A stretch of DNA of 64,000 nucleotides. It comes from Corydoras sp. C115 (taxonomy: Eukaryota > Chordata > Actinopteri > Siluriformes > Callichthyidae). Positions 23,918 through 34,836 of the stretch are shown in pieces (position 1 is the first letter of the stretch; each line of letters opens with the position of its first letter). The notes beneath the pieces are model-generated. The model did not search any database, was not told where the DNA came from, and saw only the letters and a program-made list of their open reading frames with translations. Position numbers and translations under genes: made by a program. Location: NCBI GenBank assembly GCA_019802505.1, contig JAFMOC010000231.1, positions 982,001-1,046,000 on the forward strand, in the 5' to 3' direction.

Positions 23918-23999
23918 ATTCATCCATTATCTTCCCCATGCGTTTCGGGCGCTGGGCAGATACACCCAGGACAAGGGGGGCAATCTATCGCTGGGCATA
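23918..23999 (-). mobile_element. SINE fragment
   Basis: Tail joined by an internal deletion to CGTTTCGGGCGCTGGGCAGA, ending at ATCGCTGGGCA. Confidence 0.7.
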
Positions 24000-24040
24000 C
24001 AAATATAAATATAATATAGAATATTTGAACTATCAATATA

Positions 24041-24378
24041 ATATGGGTGGCTTAGCGGTTGAGCATGTTCTCCTCTCAGCGCTGGGGATTCCCGGTTCGA
24101 ATCCCCATCTGGGTGGAGTTTCCATGTTCTCCCCGTGTCCGTGTGGGTTTCCTCCAGGTTCTCCGGTTTCCTCCCACAATCCAAAAACCTGGATCAAGGT
24201 CAATTGACTTCTCCAAATTGCCCCATATAGAGTGTGCCTGTTTGAGTGAGTGTGTGCCCAGCGATAGATTGGCGTCCTGTCCTGGGTGTATCTGCCCAGC
24301 GCCCGAAACATTTTCCCCTGGATGGGCATTGGGAACCCCCCCGCGACCCTAATATAGGATAAAGTGGAAGATAATGAA
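24041..24378 (+). mobile_element. SINE copy, full length
   Basis: Head GGGTGGCTTAGCGGTTGAGC, box B GGTTCGAATCCC, body, and tail GAAGATAATGA. Confidence 0.85.
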
Positions 24379-24469
24379 CTATGAATATATATAATATACA
24401 AATATAAATATAGATTTTTTTAAACTACAAATATAATATATAAATATATGTATATACAGTATATAAAAC

Positions 24470-24787
24470 TATTAGGGTCACGGGGTGGTTCCCCATGTCC
24501 ATCCAGGGGAGAACGTTTCAGGCGCTGGGCAGATACACCCAGGACAGGACGCCAACCTATCGCTGGTCACACACTCACTCACACAAACACGCACTATATG
24601 GGGCAATTTGGAGAACTCAAATGACCTTGAATCCATGTTTTTGGACTGTGGGAGGAAACCGGAGAACCCAGAGGAAACCCACGCCGACACGGGGAGAACA
24701 TGGAAACTCCACCCAGATGGGGATTCGAACCGGGAATCCCCAGCGATGAGAGGAGAACATGCCAAACCACTAAGCCACCGTGCCGCC
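24470..24787 (-). mobile_element. SINE copy
   Basis: Body and intact head ending CACCGTGCCGCC; the tail is truncated in an AT-rich stretch. Confidence 0.83.
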
Positions 24788-25550
24788 AGTAGATATATAG
24801 AATATAAATAAAGCAGCATATAAAATGTATATAAACGGTACATGTGGAGTGATGATAACGTGTGTGAACGTCTTGTTAGATGGAGTTTCTGTTTTAAAGC
24901 TGTTCCTCAGTCTGTTTGTTCTTAATGCTTGCACTTAATGTTTAATGCTATAGATGGGATTTGTAGTTCTAAATGTTCAGACTGTAGTCCATCTGTTTCA
25001 TCCCGCTGATTCTGTTCTACATCCCAGATCAAAGTTTACGAGAGAGAACGCAAGTAGAACTCATTTATAACGCACTTTAAACGCTGGATATTTAACAATA
25101 AATACAATTCAACATGCAAATCAGAACTTTATTCCAATCCGTAACATTTAGAATCATATCAGAACCTGAAGTTATATTACATCACGCGTACAGATGGTAC
25201 ACTGAGGGAGGATTTGGGGGCAGGGTTTAGGTTGGGGCGTGTCTCCCGTCCCGTTTTCTGAAATCGCCCACCGCCTACTACATAGTTGGCAAAAGTAGTA
25301 AGTCAGGCTAGTATGTCCGAATACACAGTAGGCGTGAAAAGGATCTATGTACATGCATCTGCAGCATACTGCGCCCTCCCATGATGCAACTGGAGCGGAG
25401 TCATGTGACCAAGCTGAGAGTGGGGAAAAAATGGTGGAAAGTGGGTGGAGTCAACTATTTACAAGAACCTGCGATTCGAGTGCAGCCGTAATCAGAAAGG
25501 TATCAGTTTTGATCAAGTATGTACTGTTTTACTGAGAGTATGTAATATGT
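24788..25550. other. intergenic stretch with a dispersed repeat related to 26.37-26.69 kb
   Basis: No gene. The block TGAAATCGCCCACCGCCTAC near 25258 and the phrase GGCTAGTATGTCCGAA near 25308 recur in diverged form at 26366-26430; GAGTCATGTGACCAAGC near 25398 recurs near 26454. These direct repeats flank the foldback structure. Confidence 0.5.
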
Positions 25551-26369
25551 ATTTCATGTCGGCCATATTACTAAGGTCATTAAATATGAGGCCACGCCCC
25601 CCACTGTAAAAGTTCCACTTTTGTTATTAAACGTCGGATGTAATCGCAGGTTCTTATAAACAGTTGACGTTAATAACAAAAGTGGCATAACACACCCACT
25701 GAGGGTAAAGGTAATACTTGAGTGTATTACTACATGACACGCCCACTTTAGTTAAGGTTCGGGTGTTTCACCACCTGACACGCCCACTACATGACATGGT
25801 CTCTATAGAGTCAGGAGTGGGTGTGTCACTGAATGACACGCCCACTACATGACACGTCCACTATGGTTAAGGTTAGATTTAAGAGTGTTTCACTACATGA
25901 CACACCCACCACATGACACACCCACTGGGGTAAAGGTAAAAATTGATTGGTTGTATTACTACATGACACGCCCACAGTGGTAAAGGTAAGAACAAGGAAG
26001 GACACACCCACTACATGACACGCCCACTTTAGTTAAGGTTAGGGTGTTTCACTACCTGACACGCCCACTACATCACATACCCACTACATGACACGCCCAC
26101 TAAAGTTTAGTGTTAGGAATGGGTGTTTCACTAAATTACACGCCCACTATGGTTAAAGTTAGAGTTATAAGAGGGTGCTTCACATGACACACCCACTACA
26201 AGACACACCCACTACATGACACACCCACTACACCCACTTTTGTTATTAAACGTCGGATGTAATCGCAGGTTCTTGTAAACAGTTGACGTTTAATAACAAA
26301 AGTGGGACCTTTACTGTTGGGGGCATGGCCTCATATTTAATGACCTTAGTAATATGGCCGACATGAAAT
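25551..26369. mobile_element. foldback-like element with minisatellite core
   Basis: Inverted arms 25551-25685 and 26234-26369 match over about 135 bp (both contain TTCATGTCGGCCATATTACT when read inward). The inner part of each arm is itself a hairpin, with CACTTTTGTTATTAAACGTC facing a near-complement. Between the arms lies about 550 bp of the CACGCCCAC minisatellite. This architecture resembles foldback or palindromic MITE elements. No transposase is present. Confidence 0.6.
25690..26233. repeat. CACGCCCAC minisatellite, second array
   Basis: Same core (CTACATGACACGCCCA) and the same linkers (TTTAGTTAAGGTT, ATAGAGTCAGGAGTGGG) as the fam8a1 intron array 3 kb away. It fills the interior of the foldback structure. 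Confidence 0.88.
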
Positions 26370-26797
26370 CACCCACTGCGTACTACACCCTAAGCAAAAG
26401 CTGTAAGTGAGCGAGGCTAGTATGTCTGAAAAACTAATTCTTGTGATTTAACCAGAGTCATGTGATCAAGCAGAGAAAGTGGGTGGAGTTTACTGCGTAC
26501 AAACGTTAGCATGATTGTGTCCATCAAATGATAACAATGGAACTATTAAACTGGGGGTGTGGCCTTTTAGGTCACATGATCTTCACATGAACAGTACCTA
26601 CTAGATGAAGTGTAGTACCTTGTTATCTTTGGACCTTGGACATGGCTACTACATACTAAACAAACGTGGAACGTACTGTTAACTATGCGATTCTGGACAC
26701 GGTTTGGGGATTTACGCATAATTATAGAACAATCTCGATGAAGTGTGGATGGAGAATAATATCAGTGAATAAATGAGGTGAAGGAGGGCCAGCTGGG
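26370..26797 (-). other. downstream region of the lifeguard gene
   Basis: Probable 3' UTR close to the stop codon, then a dispersed repeat shared with about 25.24-25.45 kb (CACCCACTGCGTACTACACC). No clear polyadenylation signal was chosen. Confidence 0.35.
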
Positions 26798-29700
26798 TCA
26801 ACGGCTTAATCCAATCATCTGAAGGATCATCAGGAACAGGGAGATGATGTCCAGGTACAGATTCAGGGCGGCGAAAATGTACTCCTCCGGACTGATGGAG
26901 TATCTGTGTTTCCCGCCGAGTATGAGCTGTGTATCGATTACCAGGTACTGAAGAAAAATACAGAGACGAGACATTTAGGATAGACAGGTAGAAGACAAGT
27001 GTGTCCCCCTGCACTGAGCCTCGGTCCTCACAAGACTTCTACTGTCCACTTAGCCGCAGAGCAACAGGTTAACGTTGGTTTAACGGAGACGTGTCCATTT
27101 AACGTTGGTGATGTACAATGATCAGAGGAATTACATGTGGTGTCCTCATTGAAAACAGGCTCAATGAGGACGAGCCTCGGTCCTCACAAGACTTCTAGGC
27201 ACTGGAATAAAGGTTCACGTGCAGTTTTCCATATTTATGAATAACCCTGAGCTTAATACTTACTACTGAGAAGAGCAACGTCCCCAGAGACGCATAAAGG
27301 ATGTAAAGATACTGTTGAGCAAATTACAAACAAGGTTAGCACCAATTAAGGAAACATCATCGATACCAGCGTGTAGGCGGGTCCTCACCTGAGATCGCAA
27401 GATGGCGCAGAGGATCCCAAACGCGAGCAGAGTCCAGCCAAATACCCAGATACACCCATACGCCATCGTGAAGTCAATCTGAGACGCAGGATCCCACAAA
27501 CGCAAAATGTCAAAATGTCCACGCACCAAACATTTGATTGGAGCAATGCACGGGACAGGAACCGGCTCAAAGGACTGACCTTAGATTGCATTGCGAACAC
27601 ACTCAGCCCAAAGGACACGAAGGCGGTGGAGCCCACGGCCCAAAGTACGGCATCGGCGTTGAAGTAGCTACGGACAGATAAGTTCCTTTAAGAAATTCGA
27701 TGACACTCGCTTCCTAAAGACCCTTTGACGTTTGGGTGGTGGGTCCAAAATTATGGTTCCGTCTCTGAAAACGCTATGGAGACCTGCCCATTTTATTGGC
27801 TCCACCTTCTTGCCTCTACTCTCAATGGCTGTATTTATCATCTTCGATTCCTGTATAGATGGACTTTGTAGTTTTACAGGGGCGGCACGGTGGCTTAGTG
27901 GTTTAGCATGTTCTCCTCTCAGCACTAGGGAATCCCGGTTCGAATCCCCATCTGGGTGGAGTTTCCATGTCCTCCCCATGTCCGCGTGGGTTTCCTCCGG
28001 GTTCTCCGGTTTGTGTGTGAGTGAGTGAGTGTGTATCCAGCGATAGATTGCCCCCCTGTCCTGGGTGTATCTGCCCAGCGCCTGACAGGGGGGCAATCTA
28101 TCGCTGGGCACACACTCACTCACACACACACACTCTATATGGGGCAATTTGGAGAATTCAATTGTCTTGATCCATGTTTTTGGACTGTGGGAGGAAACCG
28201 GAGAACCCGGAGGAAACCCACGCAGACACGGGGAGAACATGGAAACTCCACCCAGATGGGGAATCGAACCGGGAATCCCTAGTGCTGAGAGGAGAACATG
28301 CTAAACCACTAAGCCACCGTGCCGCCATCAGAAACACAACATGTTCTCCCCGTGTACGCGTGGGTTTCCTCCGGGTTCTCCGGTTTCCTCCCACAGTCCA
28401 AAAACATGGATTCAAGGTGAATTGAATTCTCCAAATTGCCCCATATAGAGTGAGTGTGTGTCCAGCGATAGATTGGCGCCCTGTCCTGGGTGTATCTGCC
28501 CAGCGTCTGAAACGTTCTCCCCTGGATGGGCATGGGCATGGGGAACCCCCCCCCCCCCCGGATTCGAACCGGGAATCCCTAGTGCTGAGAGGAGAACATG
28601 CTAAACCACTAAGCCACCGTGTCGCCATCAGAAACACAAGATACGAGAGTTTTCTGTGCGCATGCTACTCACACGGTCACGGAGCCGAGAACGAGGCCCT
28701 CCACCGCCGTCTGTAAGAGAGAACCCAGTCTGTAAACACGGCAGTGAACGCGGCTTTATGAGGACCGACCGGCTGATTAACGCTACTCACAAACACCCCG
28801 AGAAATACGAAGTTCAGAGGAACCTTCCGGCGCACGTCGGCACAGCAGGCGAGCACGATGAGCAGAACCAGAGTGACGGCGCTGCAAAAGAGAGAACACA
28901 GACATATTGGGTCTATCTGACTATTTAAGAGACGTCGGTTTTATTGGAAACATGAGTTTCCCCTCAGGAGGGCGCTACCGCATGAACACACTCTCAAGTC
29001 GGCTACGTGGACATTTTCGATTGGCCGAGTAACGACGTAAACGCTACTTCTGTGTTTATGTAAGTAAGATATCAAATAAAAACCTAGGTAAATTCTAATA
29101 AAATAAGGCGGCACGGTGGCTTAGTGGTTTGGCATGTTCTCCTCTCAGCACTAGGGATTCCCAGTTCGAATCACAATCTGGGTGGAGTTTGCATGTTTTC
29201 CCCGTGTCCGCGTGGGTTTCCTCCGGGTTCTCCGGTTTCCTCCCACAGTCCAAAAACATGGATCAAGGTCAATTGAATTTTCCAAATTGCCCCATATATA
29301 TCACTGTTTTGATTGGTGGATACCTGCACTGTGGGGGTTCAGAGTAACTAAAGGACTACAACTTGTAACTGTAAAACTACAAAGTCCATCCATCCATTAT
29401 CCTCTGCTTTATCCTCTATTAGGGTCATGGGTGGCGGGGGGGTTCCCCGTGCCCATCCAGGGGAGAACGTTTCGGGCGCTGGGCAGAGACACCCAGGACA
29501 GGGAGGCAATCTATCACTGGACACACACTCACTCACACACACACACTCTATATGGGGCAATTTGGAGAATTCAATTGACTTGATCCATGTTTTTGAACTG
29601 TGGGAGGAAACCCGGAGAACCCGGAGGAAACCTATATGGACATTGGGAGAACATGGAAACTCCACCCAGATGCGGAGTTTGGGCATGGGCATGGGCATGG

Positions 29701-30610
29701 GGATTTGATGTGGGTTGATGTGGGGGTTTGATGTGGGTTAAATAATTACATCATGCTGTAGGGGAACCAAACCGTCTCCATAGTCCAGTTTTTCAGCGTC
29801 TCCCTGTGAGGAACAGATAAAATGTCCAGTTAATATAAACAAAGGTTTGGTCTGAACGGTCGAATCTGATTGGCTGATTGATAACACTCAATGTGAAATG
29901 TAACTCACCAATAGAGAAAGGCACAGATGATGCCGACCGTTAGGAGCAACTGAAGCAGTAGAGTGATGTACACCTTCCTAATGAAGCCTGAGGAGACACA
30001 ACAGCAATCATCACTGAAGAACCTGCAAAACTGCATTGGCCGTCTGTTACAAATCCATCATAATAAAAAAAAAAAAAACCACTGGTGTCACAATTAATTG
30101 AGTTTACACATTGGTTCCTTGATTCTGGACCACTGCATGGATAGAAGGTGGCCAGAGCGCCACCAGGTGGAAGAGTTGCAATATTAGACACACCTCAGTT
30201 AAAAGTATCGCCGTGAAGGTACAGACCAGAAGTGTTTTGGGACGGATCACTAGTGAGAAGTAAGATTTGAGCCCAAATTCTGGCCAATGACCTCTATTTT
30301 CATCCGGCCCACTTGCCCCATGGATTGCGGTTGGGTGGACCAGTTTAGGACGCAAGATGTGGGCCACACAGGCATCAGATTGGAGATTGGCTCACATACA
30401 TCTGAACCCACCTCGTCTAATGGAAGCTTCTGAAAACTGGCCGACACCCTCAAACTCCGGGGGCACGGCGTTATTTGGCATCTCTATGTGTTGAGGGAAG
30501 CTGGAAGGCGGAGGTGGTCCAGCGTGGACATGGTTGGGGTAGTACTGTGGATATGAGGCACTGTAGGGAGGAGGAAGCTGCTCTCCAGGCACCGCGGCTG
30601 GTTTCTCCAT
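26798..30610 (-). CDS. lifeguard/TMBIM-family membrane protein (GRINA/TMBIM1-like)
   Basis: Nine coding exons: 30610-30412, 29987-29909, 29803-29750, 28881-28791, 28710-28673, 27667-27580, 27478-27389, 27311-27264 and 26947-26798; 837 bases with stop, 278 aa. A Pro/Tyr-rich cytosolic N-terminus of about 67 residues (PPPYSASYPQYYP) precedes IRRGFIRKVYITLLLQLLL, the start of the seven-helix BI-1 fold. The conserved acidic pair lies in LVIDTQLIL (about Asp233) and LYLDIISLF (about Asp261), with SPEEYIFAALNLY between. The family controls ER/Golgi calcium leak and protects against apoptosis. The C-terminus is closest to GRINA, but some positions (LYLDII) resemble FAIM2, so the paralogue is not fixed. 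SINEs crowd its introns. A 5' non-coding exon is likely at about 33091-33210. Confidence 0.92.
27879..28084 (+). mobile_element. SINE copy, internally deleted
   Basis: Intact head and box B, then a jump from CTCCGGTTT to the GTGTGTGAGTGAG block. It ends where an oppositely oriented copy begins. Confidence 0.8.
28085..28326 (-). mobile_element. SINE copy forming a palindrome with its neighbour
   Basis: Minus copy starting in the body at ACAGGGGGGCAATC and ending CACCGTGCCGCC. Its start is the inverted complement of the end of the preceding plus copy. Confidence 0.8.
28340..28626. mobile_element. rearranged SINE pieces
   Basis: 28340-28558 is a plus-oriented body without head; 28559-28626 is a minus-oriented head without body. 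The segment 28259-28341 (box B end, head and the flank ATCAGAAACACAA) is nearly repeated at 28559-28641. Confidence 0.75.
29106..29301 (+). mobile_element. SINE copy, 3'-truncated
   Basis: Head GGCGGCACGGTGGCTTAGTG through AATTGCCCCATATA; the 3' half is missing. Lies between lifeguard coding exons 3 and 4. Confidence 0.8.
29386..29672 (-). mobile_element. SINE copy, head lost
   Basis: Tail and body up to AACTCCACCCAGATG, then a short GGGCATGGGCATGG repeat. Lies between lifeguard coding exons 3 and 4. Confidence 0.78.
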
Positions 30611-30648
30611 CGACTTCTGTGGAGCAAAGAAGATAGAACGTTACGAAT

Positions 30649-31043
30649 CCATCCGTCCATCTTACACTTTATCCTCTATTAGGGTCACGGAAAAACTCCC
30701 TGTTATGTTGATATTTATGTTGATATGGGGAGGGGGTTCCCCCCCGTGGTTCCCCATGCCCATCCAGGGGAGAACGTTTCGGGCGCTGGACAGATACACC
30801 CAGGACAGGACACCAATCTATCACCGAACACACTCACTCACACACACACACTCTATATGGGGCAAATTGGAGAACTCAATTGACTTGATCCATGTTTTTG
30901 GACTGTGGGAGGAAACCGGAGAACCCGGAGGAAACCCACGCGGACACGGGGAGAACATGGAAACTCCACCCAGATTGGGATTCGAACCGGGATTCCCCAG
31001 CACTGAGAGGAGAACATGCTAAACCACTAAACCACGTGCCGCC
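30649..31043 (-). mobile_element. SINE copy with a short internal insertion
   Basis: Full-length minus copy. An extra stretch of about 50 bp with TGTTGATATTTATGTTGATA lies after GGGTCACGG. Head ends ACGTGCCGCCC. It lies in the 5' intron of the lifeguard gene. Confidence 0.82.
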
Positions 31044-31194
31044 CAAGTTACGAATCATTAAAGCTTCTTCGCAAATTGTAGGTAAGTATCGGTTCCTGAT
31101 CTGCAGTGCTGGTCTATACAGATGTGGACCACATGTGGCTGAGATATGGTACTGCTGCCTACTTAGGAGGGGTCCATATGTTCATTATGGGTCC

Positions 31195-31605
31195 TGCCTG
31201 ACTAAACGGAAGAGGGCCAAGTACAGAACCCTGTAATGTTGTCGAATAGGTAAACTGGTGAAAGTGAGAGCAGATTTGGCTTTTTAAGCAGAGCTTTAAC
31301 TTTGGTCTGTTTGGACTCATCAGGAAACGTCACTCAGGTGAGGGAGGAGTTGATGTGAGGACGTTCGGGTTCTGGTGTGATGGAGGAAGCAATGGACTGA
31401 AGCCGGTGAGATGAGATGGAGTCAAAGGGGGAGGTAGATGGTTTGCTGGCAAGAAGAATCCACAGTCCAATTCAGAGACGGGGAGAAGAAGGAGAAGGTT
31501 GGCTGGTTGGAGAGTTTGCTGATGCCCTCAATCGTCTCCATGAAGAAGGTCATGGACGCAACCTCATCAGCTGACAGAGAGGGGGCCGGGAGGGGAAGAA
31601 AGGGA
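31195..31605 (-). mobile_element. L2 reverse transcriptase fragment, degenerate
   Basis: Matches the nucleotide sequence of the 17.2-17.9 kb part of the L2 copy in the same orientation (GAGGGCCAAGTACAGAACCC, TGGTGTGATGGAGGAAGC, GCTGGCAAGAAGAATC), with many deletions. Confidence 0.7.
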
Positions 31606-31741
31606 ACCGAGTAGAGTTACATCACATGACGCCCTTGCAAACAGGAGTGCCGTCGATCCATTCGGGAAGTGGAGCAAATAAATATAGGGCACAGCAAGGT
31701 TCCTCATACATTCCAAACGTTCTCATTGCCTCTCGGAGCGA

Positions 31742-31975
31742 CCATTTTTACATTTACATTTACATTTGGTCATTCAGCAGATGCTTTTATCCAAAGCGAC
31801 TTACAAGGTGAGCACAGGGTTCATCACAACATATTAAGGGTTAATAACATATTAACATATTAAGGGTCTTGCTCAAGGACCCACATTGGTAACTTCAGTG
31901 GACCAGGGATTTGAACCCCCAACCTTCAGATTGAGAGCCCAACACCCGAACCACTGAGCTACCGTGCCCTAGTTT
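31742..31975 (-). mobile_element. second SINE type: tRNA head with L2-like tail
   Basis: On the minus strand the head reads AGGGCACGGTAGCTCAGTGG with a box B-like GGTTCAAATCCC, then an internal TTGAGCAAGACCCTTAA block, and the tail TTGTAAGTCGCTTTGGATAA shared with L2. Such tails let SINEs use the L2 machinery. It is distinct from the abundant SINE of this window. Confidence 0.78.
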
Positions 31976-31989
31976 TGAGGAAAGACCTT

Positions 31990-32645
31990 CTACATTTACA
32001 TTTAGTCATTTAGCAGACGCTTTTACCCAAAGCGACTTACAAATGAAAACATTTGTAGTCAGAAGTTATAAAGAAAACCAACTCCACTGTAAAATCATAA
32101 AACCTGATTGTTATTTAAAGCTGTGCCCCCCCTTTTTTTATTTAAATTTTTTTTTTTGGTATTTGTTAAAGAGATGCGTCTTCAGTAGTTTCTTAAAACT
32201 GTTTAGTTGGGAAGATCGTACTACCATGTTGCAGTGGAGAACGCCACGGAGTGAGAATGAACTTCTTCTTCTAAAAACCTTTTTCATTCCTTCATTATAT
32301 ATTATATTATCTATATCTATATCAGGGTCGCGAGGGGGGGTTCCCTATGCCCATCCAGGGGAGAACGTTTCGGGCGCTGGGCAGATACACCCAGGACAGG
32401 GGAGCAATCTATCACTGGACACACACTCACACTCTATATGGGGCAATTTGGAGAATTCAATTAACCTTGATCCATGTTTTTGGACTGTGGGAGCAAACCG
32501 AAGAACCCTGAGGAAACCCACGCGGACACGGGGAGAACATGGAAACTCCACTCAGATTGGGATTCAAACCGGGAATTCCTAGCACTGAGAGGCGAACATG
32601 CCAACCACTAAGCCACAGTGCCGCCCCCTTCTAAAAACTTTTAAA
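31990..32645 (-). mobile_element. L2 3' end interrupted by a SINE
   Basis: Tail ACATTTACATTTAGTCATTT at 31993, then sequence matching the 16.1-16.4 kb L2 3' region up to about 32280. SINE 32305-32623 sits inside; CTTCTAAAAAC occurs on both sides (about 32267 and 32628), a target duplication. Confidence 0.75.
32305..32623 (-). mobile_element. SINE copy nested in an L2 relic
   Basis: Body and head complete, ending AGCCACAGTGCCGCC; the tail is replaced by ATATTATCTATATC. Flanked by the CTTCTAAAAAC duplication. Confidence 0.8.
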
Positions 32646-33090
32646 ATGAAATCAGAATGACTGTAAACCCTGTAAATCTTTATCTGCTCCACTTGCCCCA
32701 TGGATCGAAAGTTGGGTGGACCAGTGTTGGAGCCGAGATCTATCTGGGCCACGCCAGGAGTCACCCACCACCCACCCAACCACCCCTATACAACGCGTTT
32801 GCAAACCTGAACAGTCCAGAACGTAACAGAATCGAGGCAGAAATCAGTCAGAATTTACAGAACCTCACGTCCTCCGTCTTAGTCAGGTTAGTAAGGAGCC
32901 CTGATTTCCTTTAAAGTGCCCCATTTTGCCCTACCTTCACGTAGAGTCTTGTACAAGTGGATTGTCTGGTCAGTACGGAACACTGGGGCAGCACACAGCA
33001 GGATTCCGTTATGATGTCATAATCTCCGTAGTTACAAAAAGAATGAAAAGGAATGGGACGCGGGTTGTCCAAAGAGGAAGTCCATCTTAC

Positions 33091-33240
33091 CGTCTGCTTT
33101 CGGCGGCGGCGGGGACGGTGTTTCCGGACTGCTGCGCGCAGGGCAAAGTCTATCCTCCCACTGCACGTCTCCACGGCGACACAGCTCTGCCCATCGACGT
33201 GTGTTTACTTTTCTTAAGGGCTGAACCCACATCAGTCACC
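33091..33240 (-). promoter_or_regulatory. probable non-coding first exon and promoter of the lifeguard gene
   Basis: A strong minus-strand donor, AGACG|gtaagatgg, ends a GC-rich stretch at 33091. An acceptor ctccacag lies at 30617, six bases before the lifeguard ATG. Together they suggest a non-coding first exon and a promoter near 33.2 kb. Confidence 0.5.
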
Positions 33241-33769
33241 TGAGTGCAAACGAGTGACCGCCATCAGCCACCTTAATGAGGTTCCACTCCCCCCCCCCCC
33301 CGGTCATTTAATCAGTGCCACCGAATATTCTGATGGAATTTGTAGTTCTACAATCTTTAATGACATGATGATCAGGACCTCCAGAGGAAGTGGACGATTC
33401 GCAGCACTGCAGTGACGCCAACGTGGTGGTGATGAGGGTCTGTTTACAATTAAAACATTAAGACGATTGAGCAAATCCTGTGTGGTAAACATTTTGGGGA
33501 AGGACCTGTTCCAGGATGACTGTCCGTACAACAGTGTGTTAGAGCCTGCACCTCACACTAAAACACTATACATTACAGTCTCTGTCCACTAGAGGGAAAT
33601 AAACATCCAGGACATTTACAGCAGCAGGACACACAGCTGCAGGCCTAATGAAGACAGATCAACAAACCTGCCTTCATTAGGCAGTAGGTCATGTGACCTC
33701 AGTATGTTTATTATAGATTACCGAACATTCTAGAAACTGAGAGACGACAATTGGATCATCGTTTTTAGT

Positions 33770-34775
33770 CGTACACGGTACGTTTTCGGTTTTACACCTC
33801 GTGTCGTTGGCGCCTTCAGTTACACAGTACGTTGTTAAGTTTTACACTTTGTGGCGTTGGCGTTTACGGTTGTATACCATACGTCGGTTTTATAACTTGT
33901 GTCGTTGGCGTTTTCTGTCATACATGGTATGTTGTTAGTTTTACACCTTTGTGGCGTTAGCGTTTACGGTTGTATACCATACATTGTTAAGTTTTAGACT
34001 TCGTGGCGTTGGCGTTTTTAGTTGTACACAGTACGTTGTTAGTTTTACAGTTTGTGGCGTTGGCGTTTTCATTTATACACAGTACATTGTTAGTTTTACA
34101 GTTTGTGGCATTGGCGTTTTCATTTATACACAGTACATTGTTAGTTTTACAGTTTTTGGCGTTGGCGTTTTCATTTATACACAGTACATTGTTAGTTTTA
34201 CACCTTGTGGCGTTGCCGTTTTTAGTCGTACACAGTATGTTGTTGGTTTTACACCTCCTTTGCGTTGGCTGTATTTTTTTTTTTAGCTGTACACAGTACG
34301 GTGTTGCTTTTATACTTTGTGGCATTGGCGTTTTTAGTTGTATGCAGTACGTTTTTGGTTTTACACTTTGTGGCGTTGGCGTTTTGTTAGTACATGGTAC
34401 GTTGTCGGTTTTAACCTTCGTGGTGTTGATGTTTTCGGTCGTACACGGTACGTAGTCGGTTTTACACTTTTTTGCGTTGCCGTTTTTGGTTGTACACGGT
34501 ACAGTGCCGGTTTTAAACCTTTGTGGCTGTGGCGTTTTTGGTTTTACACGATACGTTGATCGATTTTACACTTTGTGGCGTTGTCATTTTGTTAGTACAT
34601 GGTACGTTGTCGGTTTTAACCTTCGTTGTGTTTGCGTTTTCAGTCGTACACAGTACGTTGTCGGTTTTACACCTTTGTGGTGTTGGCGTTTTCGGTTGTA
34701 CACGGTACGTTGATCGATTTTACACTTTGTGGCGTTGGCATTTTGTTAGTACATGGTACGTTGGTGGTTTTAAAC
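33770..34775. repeat. GTGGCGTTGGCGTTTT minisatellite, about 54-bp unit
   Basis: Units share TTTTACACTTTGTGGCGTTG and then TGTACACAGTACGTTGTTAG, repeated about 18 times with drift. It lies just beyond the zhx2 polyadenylation signal. Long reading frames on both strands are by-products of the repeat. Confidence 0.9.
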
Positions 34776-34830
34776 CAGATAAACTAATTAAACAGTGGAA
34801 ACGAGGTGAGTATAGAATCTAGGTTAAAGT

Positions 34831-34836
34831 TTTATT
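34831..34836 (-). terminator. candidate polyadenylation signal of zhx2
   Basis: AATAAA on the minus strand about 810 bases after the zhx2 stop; the minisatellite starts just beyond. Confidence 0.5.

Noticed and set aside
28158..28637. 159-codon frame with GGNRRTRRKPTRTRGEH repeats
   Set aside because: Translation of SINE body sequence; the same peptide recurs wherever a SINE copy lies.
33951..34822. Overlapping frames with repeated LALAFSFIHSTLLVLQF-like or NNVLCINENANA-like units
   Set aside because: They are translations of a 54-bp minisatellite in both strands. Repeat units in multiples of three keep frames open without selection.
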